64,000 bases of DNA from Akkermansiaceae bacterium (GTDB lineage: Bacteria > Verrucomicrobiota > Verrucomicrobiia > Verrucomicrobiales > Akkermansiaceae). The position numbers and the translations under genes are program-made. Below are positions 53,861 through 63,253 of the stretch, piece by piece (the first letter of the stretch is position 1; each line of letters opens with the position of its first letter). Under the pieces are notes generated by a model. That model was not told the DNA's origin. It ran no database searches and saw only the letters and a program-made list of their open reading frames with translations. Location of the stretch: assembly GCA_018402445.1 (NCBI GenBank), contig JAGYIT010000014.1, forward strand, positions 114,238 through 178,237, given 5' to 3'.

Positions 53861-54507
53861 AGGATTTCCTTGTCTTTGAGCGTGTCAATCAGAGTGGCGA
53901 ACGCGTCCATGAACTGATCAATGGTCGCCGTGTTGGGATCGAAGGATTTTAGCGTGTTGCGCAGCGTGACGGTGAATCCCTCGTCGGACTTGAGAACGAT
54001 GGTGCCTGGTGCCGGATAGGCTGGATCGGAGTCGGTGGGCACACCTTCGTCGCCCCGGTTCACGTCGTTCTCGACGACCACGAGGAAGGTGCGCGTGCTG
54101 GTCGGTTCACCCGCGCCTTCGCGCCAAGTGATCTCCCCCATCAAGGTGATTTCGGGAAGCTCCTCTGCCGTCGGTGAGCCGATGTTGAGTGCCGAGTTGA
54201 GTTGCAGCGTGTTGAAACCGAGAGCGCATTCGTATGCGGGTGTGTCGTCGCCCTCCGATGGCATCGACCAGTCTGCGGTGTGCGCGAGATAAGAGCGGTC
54301 GAACTGATTGCGCGGTTTGATGCCGATCTGGATTTCCAGCGTGCCCGAGTCGCCAATCGTGACGGGTGTGATCCCGTTTTCGAGAAACACGACCTGGAGC
54401 CTGGCCGCATCGCCGCGCTTGAAGCGCAAAGAGGAAACCGCGCTCCGCTGGCCGGGTCCCTGGATGAGTTGGAGCGTCTCAAGATCGACGTGGAGCTTCA
54501 CGCCCAT
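53857..54507 (-). CDS. Prophage protein resembling a baseplate upper protein N-domain
   Basis: 216 residues. The block RFKRGDAARLQVVFLENG, followed by TLEIQIGIKPR, resembles the N-terminal domain of BppU-type baseplate proteins, which attach receptor-binding parts to phage baseplates. The C-terminal part ends in a helix (IDQFMDAFATLIDTLKDKE). There is no signal peptide. Translationally coupled to the next gene. Domain call is tentative. Confidence 0.5.
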   Translation of the reverse strand: MGVKLHVDLETLQLIQGPGQRSAVSSLRFKRGDAARLQVVFLENGITPVTIGDSGTLEIQIGIKPRNQFDRSYLAHTADWSMPSEGDDTPAYECALGFNTLQLNSALNIGSPTAEELPEITLMGEITWREGAGEPTSTRTFLVVVENDVNRGDEGVPTDSDPAYPAPGTIVLKSDEGFTVTLRNTLKSFDPNTATIDQFMDAFATLIDTLKDKEIL

Positions 54508-54525
54508 GCTTGCCTGTCAACCGGA

Positions 54526-55083
54526 TCATTTCGCCGGCCATTTACGAAGCGGACAGTCCTGCGATCTGAAACGCGCCTTGGCATCGACGAAGCATCCGCA
54601 ACGAGCGCAAGTCCGGTTCGGTCGCAGTTGGTCACATGACGCGCAGACGGCGAGACGTGCCGCCACTTGCTTAGCCGTCAGATTCGGTTGTCTCTGGACG
54701 ATGGCCTTCGTTTCCGAGCCAATCGCCTTGGCCAGGCTGCCCGCTCTCTTGAGCAGTCCAGGCGGTGCCGGTTGTCGCGCCATCGCATGCGCCGACCTCC
54801 GCGATTCCACCCCGTTACGGTATTCCGACGCACGGGACTTGATTGCCGGTTCACCGAGGATGGCGAGCGCATCCTCCACGACGGGCAACACCGTGTTGAG
54901 TTCCTTGATGAAGTCATGCCCCGCCTGCGACATCATGCCGTTGGGCAGAAACATTCCTTCGCGCTCCACCGCGTTGAATGCCTCGCGCGAACTCACTGGC
55001 ATGGCTGATTTCAACGATTTGCGAAATCGCGGGTTTTTCTGAAACGCCTGCAAACAGGCGGGGATTAGATCTTGTTTTTCCAT
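54526..55083 (-). CDS. Prophage protein with C-terminal four-cysteine zinc ribbon
   Basis: 185 residues from MEKQDLIPACLQAFQKNP at 55083. Its ATG overlaps the stop of the large repeat protein by one base (TAATG). A basic helical body is followed by a C-terminal ribbon, CASCDQLRPNRTCARCGC and a later QDCPLRKW. This ribbon type is common at the ends of small phage tail-associated proteins. It probably binds zinc; the function is unknown. Confidence 0.65.
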   Translation of the reverse strand: MEKQDLIPACLQAFQKNPRFRKSLKSAMPVSSREAFNAVEREGMFLPNGMMSQAGHDFIKELNTVLPVVEDALAILGEPAIKSRASEYRNGVESRRSAHAMARQPAPPGLLKRAGSLAKAIGSETKAIVQRQPNLTAKQVAARLAVCASCDQLRPNRTCARCGCFVDAKARFRSQDCPLRKWPAK

Positions 55084-57487
55084 TATCCGAAGCAGCTTGG
55101 GTAGTAGGTTCCATTTTCCGCCGTGAATGAGCCGCGGAATGACGGACTGCAATCCCCGGCGGTTTCGCAGTATCCGTCACAGCATCCGTTGCCGACGTCG
55201 TTGCAGTTTTCCCCCTCGTCGGTGTCATAGGGGATGCAGTTTCCTGCCGAGGCGCAGGTGATGCAGGAGCCGTCATCGTCGGTGATCGACGGGTCATAGT
55301 TGGCCGCGTGTGGGTTTGTGCATCCGCTGCCGCACATTTTCGGAAAGTTGAACTCGTGCTGATCGTTGGACTGAATCTTCTTGATCGGCAGGTAGGCGTT
55401 GGCGCGGATCAACACGGACTTGCCCAAGTCCTGCTGCACGGCGACCGAGTAATCAACGGCCGTCCCCGGCGTCCATGAGGGGGCGTCGATCTTCTTGCCG
55501 TGGACATAGACTGAAATCCAATAAAGTCCGTTGGCATAGGCAGTCGGAGCCGGACCAAGCCGAACCCTGAATCCGAGTTGGATCTGGAACGGCGGCGCGG
55601 TGCCGTCGAGGAAGCACTGAGGTGTCCAGGTCACGTTTTCGATGATGATCTGGGCCGGGTCACGATTTGGCGGTGGCCTGGGTGGCGCGCGGACCACCGC
55701 CGCCACCGCCTCCGCCTCCACCCCCACCGCCGCCGCCACCGCCTCCATCATCCGGCTTGCATCCCCATGCGGACACGCAACCCCGGTTGTCGTAGGAAAC
55801 CCAATCGACGACCTGCCAAGCAGGACAAGTGAGCGGCGGGTCATTGCCCTGAGGAGCGGTTGGCGATTCATAGATGCCGCATCCGTTCGCGGTTACCGAT
55901 CCTCACGATCATGCCCGTGTCGCCGCAATCAGGCGGATCAGGGCAGAATATCGGTTCGCACGCGTAGGTCGCGCAGCCGTTGCCGTCCACTCCGGTCTGC
56001 ACCAGCTTGAATCCGTCGCCGCAATCCGGTGGATCGCCGCACGGTTGGTCCTCGGGCTTGCATCCCCAGACCGCGCAACCGGCATTGTCGTATCCGGTGA
56101 CGTAGGTAGTTTGCCCGGGCGGGCATTCAGGCGGGTCGCCACAAAAGATCGGCTGGCAGACGTAGATCGGGCAGCCTTTATCGATCCCGTTGGTGGCGGG
56201 TTTCGCATCCGGGCCGCAGTCGGGCGGTGGCGGGCACGGTGGTTTGTCCGGCCGACACTCGAAGATCGCGCATCCCTTGTCGTCGGTGCCAATGGCGAAC
56301 GGGTTTGCCCCTCGGGGCAGGCCAAGGGGTCGCCGCAAAACGTGGGTTGGCAGATGTGGTGAGGCAGCCACGCGCATCACGCCCGCTTACCGCGAGCTTG
56401 GTATCCGGTCCACACTCGGGCGGCTCGCCGCACGGCGACTCATCCGGCCTGCACATCCAGATCGCGCATCCGAGGTCGTTGTAGCCGACGACGCGCAAGG
56501 TGGTCCCGGGCGGGTGAGCCGTTCGGATCACCGCAGAACAGGCTGGCAGATGTAGATCCGGCAGCCGCACAAATCATACCCACCGGTCTGAGCGAAAGTT
56601 CGGCCCGCAATAGGGCGGCGGTTGGCATAGCCCGCCGCAGTTCGGGTGGGCATCAATCACAGGTGGCACGTCGGGACATCCAGGTGCCATAAACTCCAGG
56701 CACGGACGGGTCGGTGTATGGCTCGTCATCAACCGCGCCGGGATACCAGAGCTTTCCCTGCTGGTCGGGTGCCGGGTGGCAGAGCAACCCGGAGCATACA
56801 GTCCAGTCGTCGGCGTAGAACTCATCGACGCCGAAGTCGGTGTTGCGCACCACGCGGCTGACGTTGCCGACAATGAAGTCGTCGCCCCTGTTGAGATACG
56901 TCACATGAAACAGGCCGCTGTGATGGATGATCCAGCGCAGCGACGAGGTGTGGTTGAACGGGTTGGTGATTTCGTTCAGCCAACCCGCACGCCGCACCGC
57001 CCAGCCGGCGGGCATACTCGGCGACCAAGGGCCAGATCATGCGTGTCCGATGCTCGCCGAAACCCTCCCGGAGTGAGTCGTAGAGCGGGACGACCGGGCA
57101 TGCGCCATACTTCGAGTTCGGGTTGCGCGGATCGACGACGGGCGAGACATCAATCGGGCGTGGATACCGTTTCTTGCCCTGCTGGTAGAGGTCCGCGCCC
57201 GTGATGCTCACCCCGTCGAAACAGGTTGGCGAAAGCACGGTCCAATCCTCCGCATAGAAATCCTCCACGCCGAAATCCGTGTTGCGGATGACCCGCGTTG
57301 CCTTGTTGCCGGTGCCGACTTGCCGATAGAGCAGCCAGAACAAGGCGTTCTGATACACGACCCAACGCAGGGCACGCCCCGTGTCGCCGAACAGCTCAAG
57401 GTCATCCCACCCGGCACGACGCACCGCCCACCCGCGACGGGCGTATTCGGCGGCCAGTGGCCAGATCATGCCGGTGCCGTAGGTCAT
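55083..57487 (-). CDS. Prophage mosaic protein: two Tad2/DUF2829-like domains, cysteine-rich repeats, polyglycine, C-terminal beta module; many frame breaks
   Basis: Read through the breaks, about 800 residues. It starts at MTYGTGMIWPL (57487), overlapping the previous stop by ATGA. Domains 1 and 2 share MIWPL(A/V)AEYARR, GWAVRRAGW, IRNTDFGVEDFYAEDWTVL / VRNTDFGVDEFYADDWTV, and a linker with QQGK...YG.CP.VP. This R-x-GW ... AEDW plan resembles DUF2829, the family of the anti-Thoeris protein Tad2. Then come about eight cysteine-rich repeats (56610-55890), an 18-glycine run (55693-55746), and a C-terminal module with QIQLGFRVRLGPAP and the GC-x-NPHAANYDPSITDDDGSC-type motif seen in surface proteins. 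Frame breaks near 57010, 56690, 56600, 56530, 56515, 56350, 56310, 55895 and 55690. Tad2 likeness is my reading, not a search result. Confidence 0.55.
55693..55746 (-). repeat. Run of 18 glycine codons
   Basis: 54 bases of GGN codons encode 18 consecutive glycines, with the third bases varied, so this is a conserved protein linker rather than a simple DNA repeat. It joins the cysteine-rich repeats to the C-terminal beta module. A frame break follows directly (near 55690). Confidence 0.85.
55880..56640 (-). repeat. Tandem array of about eight 32-residue cysteine-rich repeats
   Basis: Unit of about 96 bases: C-G-D-P-P-x-C-x-x-G then about eight residues, D-x-x-G-C-A-x-x-x-C-x-P. Copies alternate between two linkers: C(Q/E)P(I/V/T)F-C and C(R/K)P(D/E)xx-PC, giving a two-unit superrepeat. 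Clear copies include CGDPPECPPG with YDNAGCAVWGC, PCGDPPDCGDG with VDGNGCATYAC, and PCPPPPDCGPD with IDKGCPIYVC. The cysteine spacing recalls antistasin-type repeats but the last pair is spaced CxxxxC. Several copies lie in different frames because of indels. Confidence 0.85.
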
Positions 57488-58239
57488 AGGTTCGGAACGA
57501 GGTCGCGATCGATGGCGATGCGGAAGGTCTTGGACGAACGGATGACCTCGTCGGACAACGCGCTCGGTTCGAGGTAGTCCACGCGCCACTCGATTTCGGC
57601 GATGGCATCGAAGGTCGTCTGATAGTCGCCCTGGTAGTTGCCGAGCGCGTTGATGAGATCCGGTGAGGCGAGATCGACAAGGATGCGATAGCGCGGGCGG
57701 TCGCTGGTGCCGATGATCTCGATGCCGCCATTGCTCTGAACCAGAACGGTTTCGCCGTCGAACTCGCGGATGTTCATGACGATGGAGGCCATCGCCATGG
57801 TTTGCAGTTCCTCTCCCTTGAGGAAACCGACATCGAGAAACACCTTGTCGCCGTATTTCAGGGAACGCGGCGGCTTGGCTGGCTCGCATTCTGGCCAGAG
57901 GAGGGCGTGATGCCGGGGACGGACACCGCGCCGCTTCGCAGGTCGATGTTCACCTCGATTCCGATTCCGTCGTTGAAGTTGGTGTCCTCGATGCCCATGG
58001 CCACTTCCAAGGGTGCCGAGGGACCGTCGCCGTTCGTGGCAATAACCTTGACGAGATAGACGCCCGCTGCGGTCGCCGCTCCGTTGATGAGTCCGGACGA
58101 ACTGATCACCATGCCGGACGGCAGACTATTCACCAGTCCATGATGTCGGCGAGTTGGTCGCCTGCATCTGATACTCGAAATACTGCCCTTTGCGATAGCC
58201 GAGGACGGAGGTGGTGTTGGAAATGACGGGGATGGCCAT
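57484..58239 (-). CDS. Prophage protein with putative Ig-like (He_PIG) domain, two frame breaks
   Basis: About 251 residues after repair, from MAIPVISNTTSVLGYRKG at 58239. N-terminal He_PIG-type Ig domain with YRKGQYFEYQMQATNSPTSW, then SGMVISSSGLINGAATAAG and YLVKVIATNGDGPSA. The C-terminal part (YGDKVFLDVGFLKGEELQTM and VDLASPDLINALG) looks like a tail-assembly domain. Frame breaks near 58130 and 57900. Ig-like domains on phage tails bind cell surface sugars. It overlaps the next gene by ATGA. Confidence 0.65.
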
Positions 58240-58248
58240 GGTGGTTGG

Positions 58249-60597
58249 TTATTGGATGGTTGCTTTGCCGAGACTGTCGGGTTCATCGCCGGTGAGGGTC
58301 GCCTTCAGCCCATTGAACGCGACGAGTCCGCGGGGATCGGTTTGGTGGTCGTCGGTGTCGAATCGCACGAAGCGGGCCGCTGGAGGATGAAGTTGGCGGT
58401 GGTCAGAGTGGTTTCAGTCGCTTCAGTGGCTCCGTAGATCACGCGGTCCACGACGCAGGTATCGACGAAATCGACCAGCTTGCGCACGACGCGCAGGCCG
58501 AACCCGTGCGATGACGGCACGCTCGTGAGCATGAAGCTGTGATCGAGAGAAGGCGGCAGGAATGTGACATCCGCGATGTTGCTCGGGTTGGGCGGATTGC
58601 CCGATGGCAGGCCGATGTCGATGGCAACGCCCCAATGCACCGAGGTGTTCGAGTTGAAGACAGCGGCGACCAATGAGAAGTCGAGCGAAAGCCGCTTGCC
58701 GAGTCGCAGTTGCTTGCCGTTGACGTGGATGCGGAACAGCTCGCGGGAAAAGTCAGATGGGTAGAACACCTTCTCGCCCGCGATGATCTGCTCGACCTGA
58801 TAAAACCCGCGCCCGTCCCAGGCGAAAAATCCCGGGGCGTTGAGCTTGGTCGAGCGGCGACCGAGGTAGCCGGGAATCACCAGTGGCGCGGCGGTGTTGG
58901 TGTATTCATAGATCACGCCGGTCACGGGGATTATCGGCAGCGCCGCAACCGTGGTGAAGACCAGCGGATCGACATGCACGGCGGGCAGTAGGCCGCCCAC
59001 ACGCGGGAGGTCGGTGGGTTTGATTGAGGGCACGTCCTTCGCCTCGATCTTCTGGCGCGTCGGGAACACCTCGAAGAGTTCCGGCAGTTCCCATGCGGCG
59101 ATCACGGTTTGTTCGTTGCCGCTGACTCCCGGCGAGGTCGGGATGAACGATTCCAGGTCTTCAACGCGCTCTCCAAGGTCATCGAGGATCAGTTGCAGCC
59201 CTTCGATCTGGGCGATGGTGTGGCCATGCGCTTGAAATGCCGACACCGGGCCTGCGGTGGAAATGGTGACGACATAGCCGTTCAAGGCGGGCGCATCCTC
59301 GAAGGTGATGCTGAGATCATCCTCGCCATCGAACGTGACGGCCAGCGGTTCGACGATGGCCCGGGTGCCGCTGTTCTGGCGCACGGTGACGTGCAGATCG
59401 CGGGTGCCGAGGTTGTGGCTGATCGTGAAGTCCGAGTTCACGCCATCACCGATGGGCGCGACGTAGTGCTGCGATCCGGTGATGATCTGGTCGGGCGTGA
59501 ACGGGACGTAGGTTCTGCCGTAGGGCGGCCGTAGCCAGTCGATGTTGGCGGCGGTTTCCAGACCTTCCCAGTTGAGTTCGCGGATCAGGGTGATCGGAGC
59601 GCGGAACGGCGTGAGCGTGTAGGTCTTCGCCGGATCGTTCTCATCTTGAATTGCGACTTCAATTTCCAAGTCGGGCTTTACTTCGGTGGCACCGCGAAGC
59701 GCGGCGGCGATTTCGGCAGTGTTGAGATCGAGGATGACGGTCGGATCACCGGGCGGCGCGGAAAACACGGCGACTTCGATCAACTCTTGGTCAATGCCGG
59801 CCATCGAGCCGTTGAAGGTGATGTGCGCGATGTTGGTCGCCGGGTTGCTGACGGAGAACGATCCTTCATCGTCGGCAAGCACCGAGAGCGCGTCCTGAAT
59901 TTCGTCGGGGCCGTCATCCACGGACAATTCGCGGGTTTTCTTGAACCCACGACGCAACTGATAAGTGCCCTTGAAAGTCGGCTGGATTTTGAGTGCCTGG
60001 ATTTCGGGCCAGAGCGTGGTGGCCGATGCCCCGCCTGCTTGCACCTCGCTCACAGTAGGCGCGGGCGGCACGATCAATTCGAAGCTCGCGGTGGATGCCA
60101 GCGGGGCCTGAACGAGCCGGACCTCGTGGCGATATTGTCCGGCCACTTGTGTGGAACGAACGCGCACGAACGAAACGGGGCGCAATTCGGAAAGCAATCC
60201 CCCGGCAGAGTATCCGGATAGTGCGATTTCCTGCAGGCCGGTGGAAATGATCCACGAGCCATCCTGTTTGCCGACCACCGCGTCATCCAGCCCGATGGCG
60301 GCGAGCGGTTTGCACAGCGCCAGCCGTGGCGTCATGGGGAATCTGCGCGGTGTCTTGGCCGTCCACGGTCAACACGAAGAATCCGGTCGTCGGGCGGGCA
60401 TCGACAAATCCGATGGAGGCGCGGATGTGGGTGACGGTCTTCTGCACCTCGATGGGAGAACCTTCGACCGACTCTGCAAACCGCAGGCCGATGCGCACCT
60501 TGTCCCCCTGGACAAAGGCAGGGAACGAAATAGCGCTGCCGCCAAGCGTCGTTGTCAGCCTGCGAGTGGTGAGATTGGCGTAAACGGTGGCCTGCAT
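58249..60597 (-). CDS. Large tail fibre / receptor-binding protein, two frame breaks
   Basis: About 782 residues after repair, from MQATVYANLTTRRLTTTLGG at 60597 to TAA at 58249. Beta-rich throughout. The segment HTIAQIEGLQLILDDLGERV is a short coiled-coil typical of trimeric phage tail fibres, and the region before it (GDGVNSDFTISHNLGTRDLH) is a common tail-fibre beta module. The C-terminal part holds YVPFTP- and IPGYLGRRSTKLN-type beta strands. Frame breaks near 60330 and 58380 reconnect DTAQIP to TPRLALCKPL and RPAR to the end FNGLKATLTG. Receptor binding is inferred. Confidence 0.7.
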
Positions 60598-60629
60598 CGG
60601 GATGTCCTGCCCATGCCCGCCGCGTCAAC

Positions 60630-60791
60630 TCACAGCTCGAAGTAAGCAGCGTCGAACTTCGTCATGACGTAGGGAAACGGCGGCTCAAGTCCGGCAGCCT
60701 GTTCCGCTTCCTCCTCTTCCTTGCCCAGGCGCTTGGCGAGAAGCCGCTGTTCCTTGTCGAGGCCGAAGCCGTCTTTGGGTTCCTCACTCAT
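60630..60791 (-). CDS. Small prophage protein, 53 residues
   Basis: MSEEPKDGFGLDKEQRLLAK followed by an acidic stretch (GKEEEEAEQAAG) and an aromatic end (KFDAAYFEL). Its ATG overlaps the previous stop by ATGA, and the codon usage is that of its neighbours, so it is likely real despite its size. No domain recognised. It may be a tail-assembly chaperone-like linker protein. Confidence 0.65.
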   Translation of the reverse strand: MSEEPKDGFGLDKEQRLLAKRLGKEEEEAEQAAGLEPPFPYVMTKFDAAYFEL

Positions 60792-61842
60792 AGCGACCAG
60801 AACCTCCCAGCCAGATTGCGGTTGCGCAGCACTTGGAGTGCGGAGTTGAAAGCGTCGTTGCCCGGAGCGAGCAGGCTGCTGAAAATCGGATCGGCGATGC
60901 CTAAGCGGCCAGTCCGGTAATCAACCGGATCGGTTCGATGGGCGTAGGGTCTGGAATCCGCTGTGGTGCGTGGGCGAGGTTCCAGAACTGGTCGTGCTTC
61001 ACGAATGCGGTCCAGGTATCATCCATCGGCAGCTCGGGTGAGAATCCGGGCGGTGATAAGAAATAGATGGTGGCGATCTTGATGGCGTCGAACTCGGGAT
61101 CTGCGGTCCCTTCCAGTAGGTTGCCCATCTCGACCTCAACAATCGGTTTGTATTTGGCTGTCACGCTCAGCCACGGGCGTTCCCGCGCTGGTGTGGATCT
61201 GCCATAGTTGATGACGAGCAACGCACTGTAACTATCGAGGAACGGGTTGCCCTTGATGACATCCAGCTTGGCCGCAGCACGGTCCACGTAGAGCACCACG
61301 TCGCAGGCACGCAGCAGCGGTGACTCGCCGGGCGATTCGTATTGAACCTCTTGGATTCCGGAATTGAGATTCCCTTGGAACACGACCTTTTCATCGGTCA
61401 CGCCGAACTGGATGAAGAACTCGGGCACTGCCTCGAACTCGACCTTCACATCGCCCGACGTCGAAACCGAAACCGATTCGGCATCCGCTCCCTTGCCGAT
61501 GATGCGGGTTCCGGGGACGATGATTTGCGGCGACTCGGTGATGAGCGCGTCCACCGATTGATCCTTCTCGGGGCGCGCTCCGGTTTCCTCTTCGATCCGG
61601 TCGAGCGTGCGCTCCGAGGCGAGCATCGCCAGGGTAGAGATTTCCGGTTCCACCCCGTTGACGAAGCCGGGGCGGATGCGAAACACCCACTTCTCCGCGA
61701 TGTCACTCCATTCCGGCACGATGGTCCACGGATGCACCCAACGCCGCGACGTTCTCACGAACCGCAATGGCAATCGACGCGACACCTCGTCGATCATGGC
61801 GTTCCATGTCTTGTGATTGATGATGGGAACCTTGCGCTTCAT
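60788..61842 (-). CDS. Prophage tail-region protein, function unknown, one frame break
   Basis: About 351 residues after repair. Starts MKRKVPIINHKTWNAMIDEV at 61842, overlapping the previous stop by ATGA. Mixed alpha/beta, with EKWVFRIRPGFVNGVEP and RACDVVLYVDRAA. The frame shifts near 60905: PIRLITGLA continues as GIADPIFSSLLAPGN to the end NLAGRFWSL. That FWSL-type end is followed by the next gene overlapping as ATGA. Position suggests a tail or baseplate component. Confidence 0.65.
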
Positions 61843-62519
61843 GTCGGGATAAACAGGTGGCGACCTGCTGCTTTTGCGTTCGGGTCTTTCTTGAGATCAG
61901 CTTCGCTCGGTCGGCGCTCTTGGAATTCGTAGCGGATGTTGTGGTGAACGATTTGGAACACCTCCTCGATGGAGCCGCCGTCGCTGGATGCCCGCAGGAA
62001 CGCGAGCGGATAGTAGCCGAAGCCATCGAGCGGTCCTTTGGCCGAGTCGGTCTGAACGATTTCGACGTTGTCACTCACTTGCTCGCCGGCCTTGTTTTCC
62101 TTCACGCCGGAAATCCCGCCGCTCACCGATTGCTTCACCTTGAGCGAAATGTAAATCCGCCCGTCCTTGGATGCCTTCTTCGTATCCAGCTTGAGCGCCG
62201 GATAGTCCTTGCCGGTCTCCCGGTTGCCGTCCTTGTCGCGATTGTCGATGCGTCGCTTGATGGCGTTCTCTGTGATGACCGGAATCAGATCATTCACGGT
62301 TCCGGGTGAAACTCGCACCGACGAACCGCTCACCATGACGCGGAACGGATGTCGGAACATCTGGTGGTCGCGAACTCGCACAATGGTTCCGTGGGGCGTG
62401 ACTCGCACGTCGATGCCATCGTCGGGAATGATTTGCAGCGAATCGACCCAGCGCACGAGGCGTTCCCACGCGTCGCGAACTTTCTCGCCTTTGCGCACCT
62501 TGATTTCACGCGTCGTCAT
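61839..62519 (-). CDS. Prophage tail-region protein, function unknown
   Basis: 226 residues, intact frame, overlapping both neighbours by four bases. N-terminal RKGEKVRDAWERLVRWVDSL and a later KLDTKKASKDGRIYISLKVK. No signal peptide and no known catalytic motif. Charged C-terminus (RRPSEADLKKDPNAK). A structural tail role is inferred only from position between tape measure and fibre. Confidence 0.65.
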   Translation of the reverse strand: MTTREIKVRKGEKVRDAWERLVRWVDSLQIIPDDGIDVRVTPHGTIVRVRDHQMFRHPFRVMVSGSSVRVSPGTVNDLIPVITENAIKRRIDNRDKDGNRETGKDYPALKLDTKKASKDGRIYISLKVKQSVSGGISGVKENKAGEQVSDNVEIVQTDSAKGPLDGFGYYPLAFLRASSDGGSIEEVFQIVHHNIRYEFQERRPSEADLKKDPNAKAAGRHLFIPT

Positions 62520-63250
62520 TGCTTGCTGGCTTTCTCATAGATCTCCTCAACCCAGCCGCTTGGGGGTGAGAGCAGCCATTCGTTTTCGATGCGCCACACG
62601 TCGCCGTTCTGTGAGATTTTTGGTGGCATCGCCATCCAGGTGCGACTGCCGAAATCGACTTCCGCAATCGCGTCCGGCGCACCTGGGATGCTGGAATAGA
62701 CCTTTCCGATGTCGTTGATCGCGTTCTTGGGGATCTGCTTCGACGACCAGGTGCGGGTGACGCGCGCGGTCATCACCGCATAGGTCGAAGTGCCGAACAT
62801 CGGGTTTTTCTCGCCCGGTTTGGCTTTCCCCTTGCCGCCCAGGCCGCCCTTGCCCTTGGCCTCCTTGGGCATGAACTCGGGAAACTTGAGCGGGCCGCCC
62901 GGTTCCTCGTAATAGCCGCCGTAGGTTGCCTTGATCGCCTTGAGGTTGGGATGCGACTCAAGCGGCTCTTCGGTGAAAATCGAAGCCGAGGTTCCACTGT
63001 TCGGTTTCCGCAGGCTCGGGCTCCTCATCACCGGCATACCCCCTTGTAGGTGAGCGGTGACGATCCAGCCGTCGGTGCCGTCATTGAGCGCCTGCCAGGT
63101 CCTTCCCTGTTCGACAAGACCATGAAACCGCGCATGCCCGACGGTGGTGACCTCGCCGATGCTCTTGGCATGATACGAAACGGAGAATGACGAAATCATG
63201 TTTTCGTCCCTGCCGCCGCTTGCGCCTTCGAGAATGGTGTTCTCAGCCAT
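62516..63250 (-). CDS. Prophage tail-region protein, function unknown
   Basis: 244 residues from MAENTILEGASGGRDENM, three bases after the tape-measure stop. Beta-rich with VSYHAKSIGEVTTVGHARFH, a glycine/lysine-rich loop (KEAKGKGGLGGKGKAKPGEK) in the middle, and EVDFGSRTWMAMPPK near the end. The position directly after the tape measure is that of a distal tail protein. Not recognised by motif. Overlaps the next gene by ATGA. Confidence 0.65.
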   Translation of the reverse strand: MAENTILEGASGGRDENMISSFSVSYHAKSIGEVTTVGHARFHGLVEQGRTWQALNDGTDGWIVTAHLQGGMPVMRSPSLRKPNSGTSASIFTEEPLESHPNLKAIKATYGGYYEEPGGPLKFPEFMPKEAKGKGGLGGKGKAKPGEKNPMFGTSTYAVMTARVTRTWSSKQIPKNAINDIGKVYSSIPGAPDAIAEVDFGSRTWMAMPPKISQNGDVWRIENEWLLSPPSGWVEEIYEKASKQ

Positions 63251-63253
63251 GGC

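Noticed and set aside
55868..56380. Independent genes for the open frames at 55868-56380, 56178-56570, 56574-56873 and 56653-57015
   Set aside because: Each is a piece of the same repeat protein in a different frame; starts are not preceded by plausible initiation signals and the repeat periodicity crosses all of them.
55880..56640. CRISPR-like array of about 96-base repeats
   Set aside because: Repeats are degenerate at DNA level but conserved at protein level (Cys, Gly, Asp, Pro), with no unique spacers and no cas genes.
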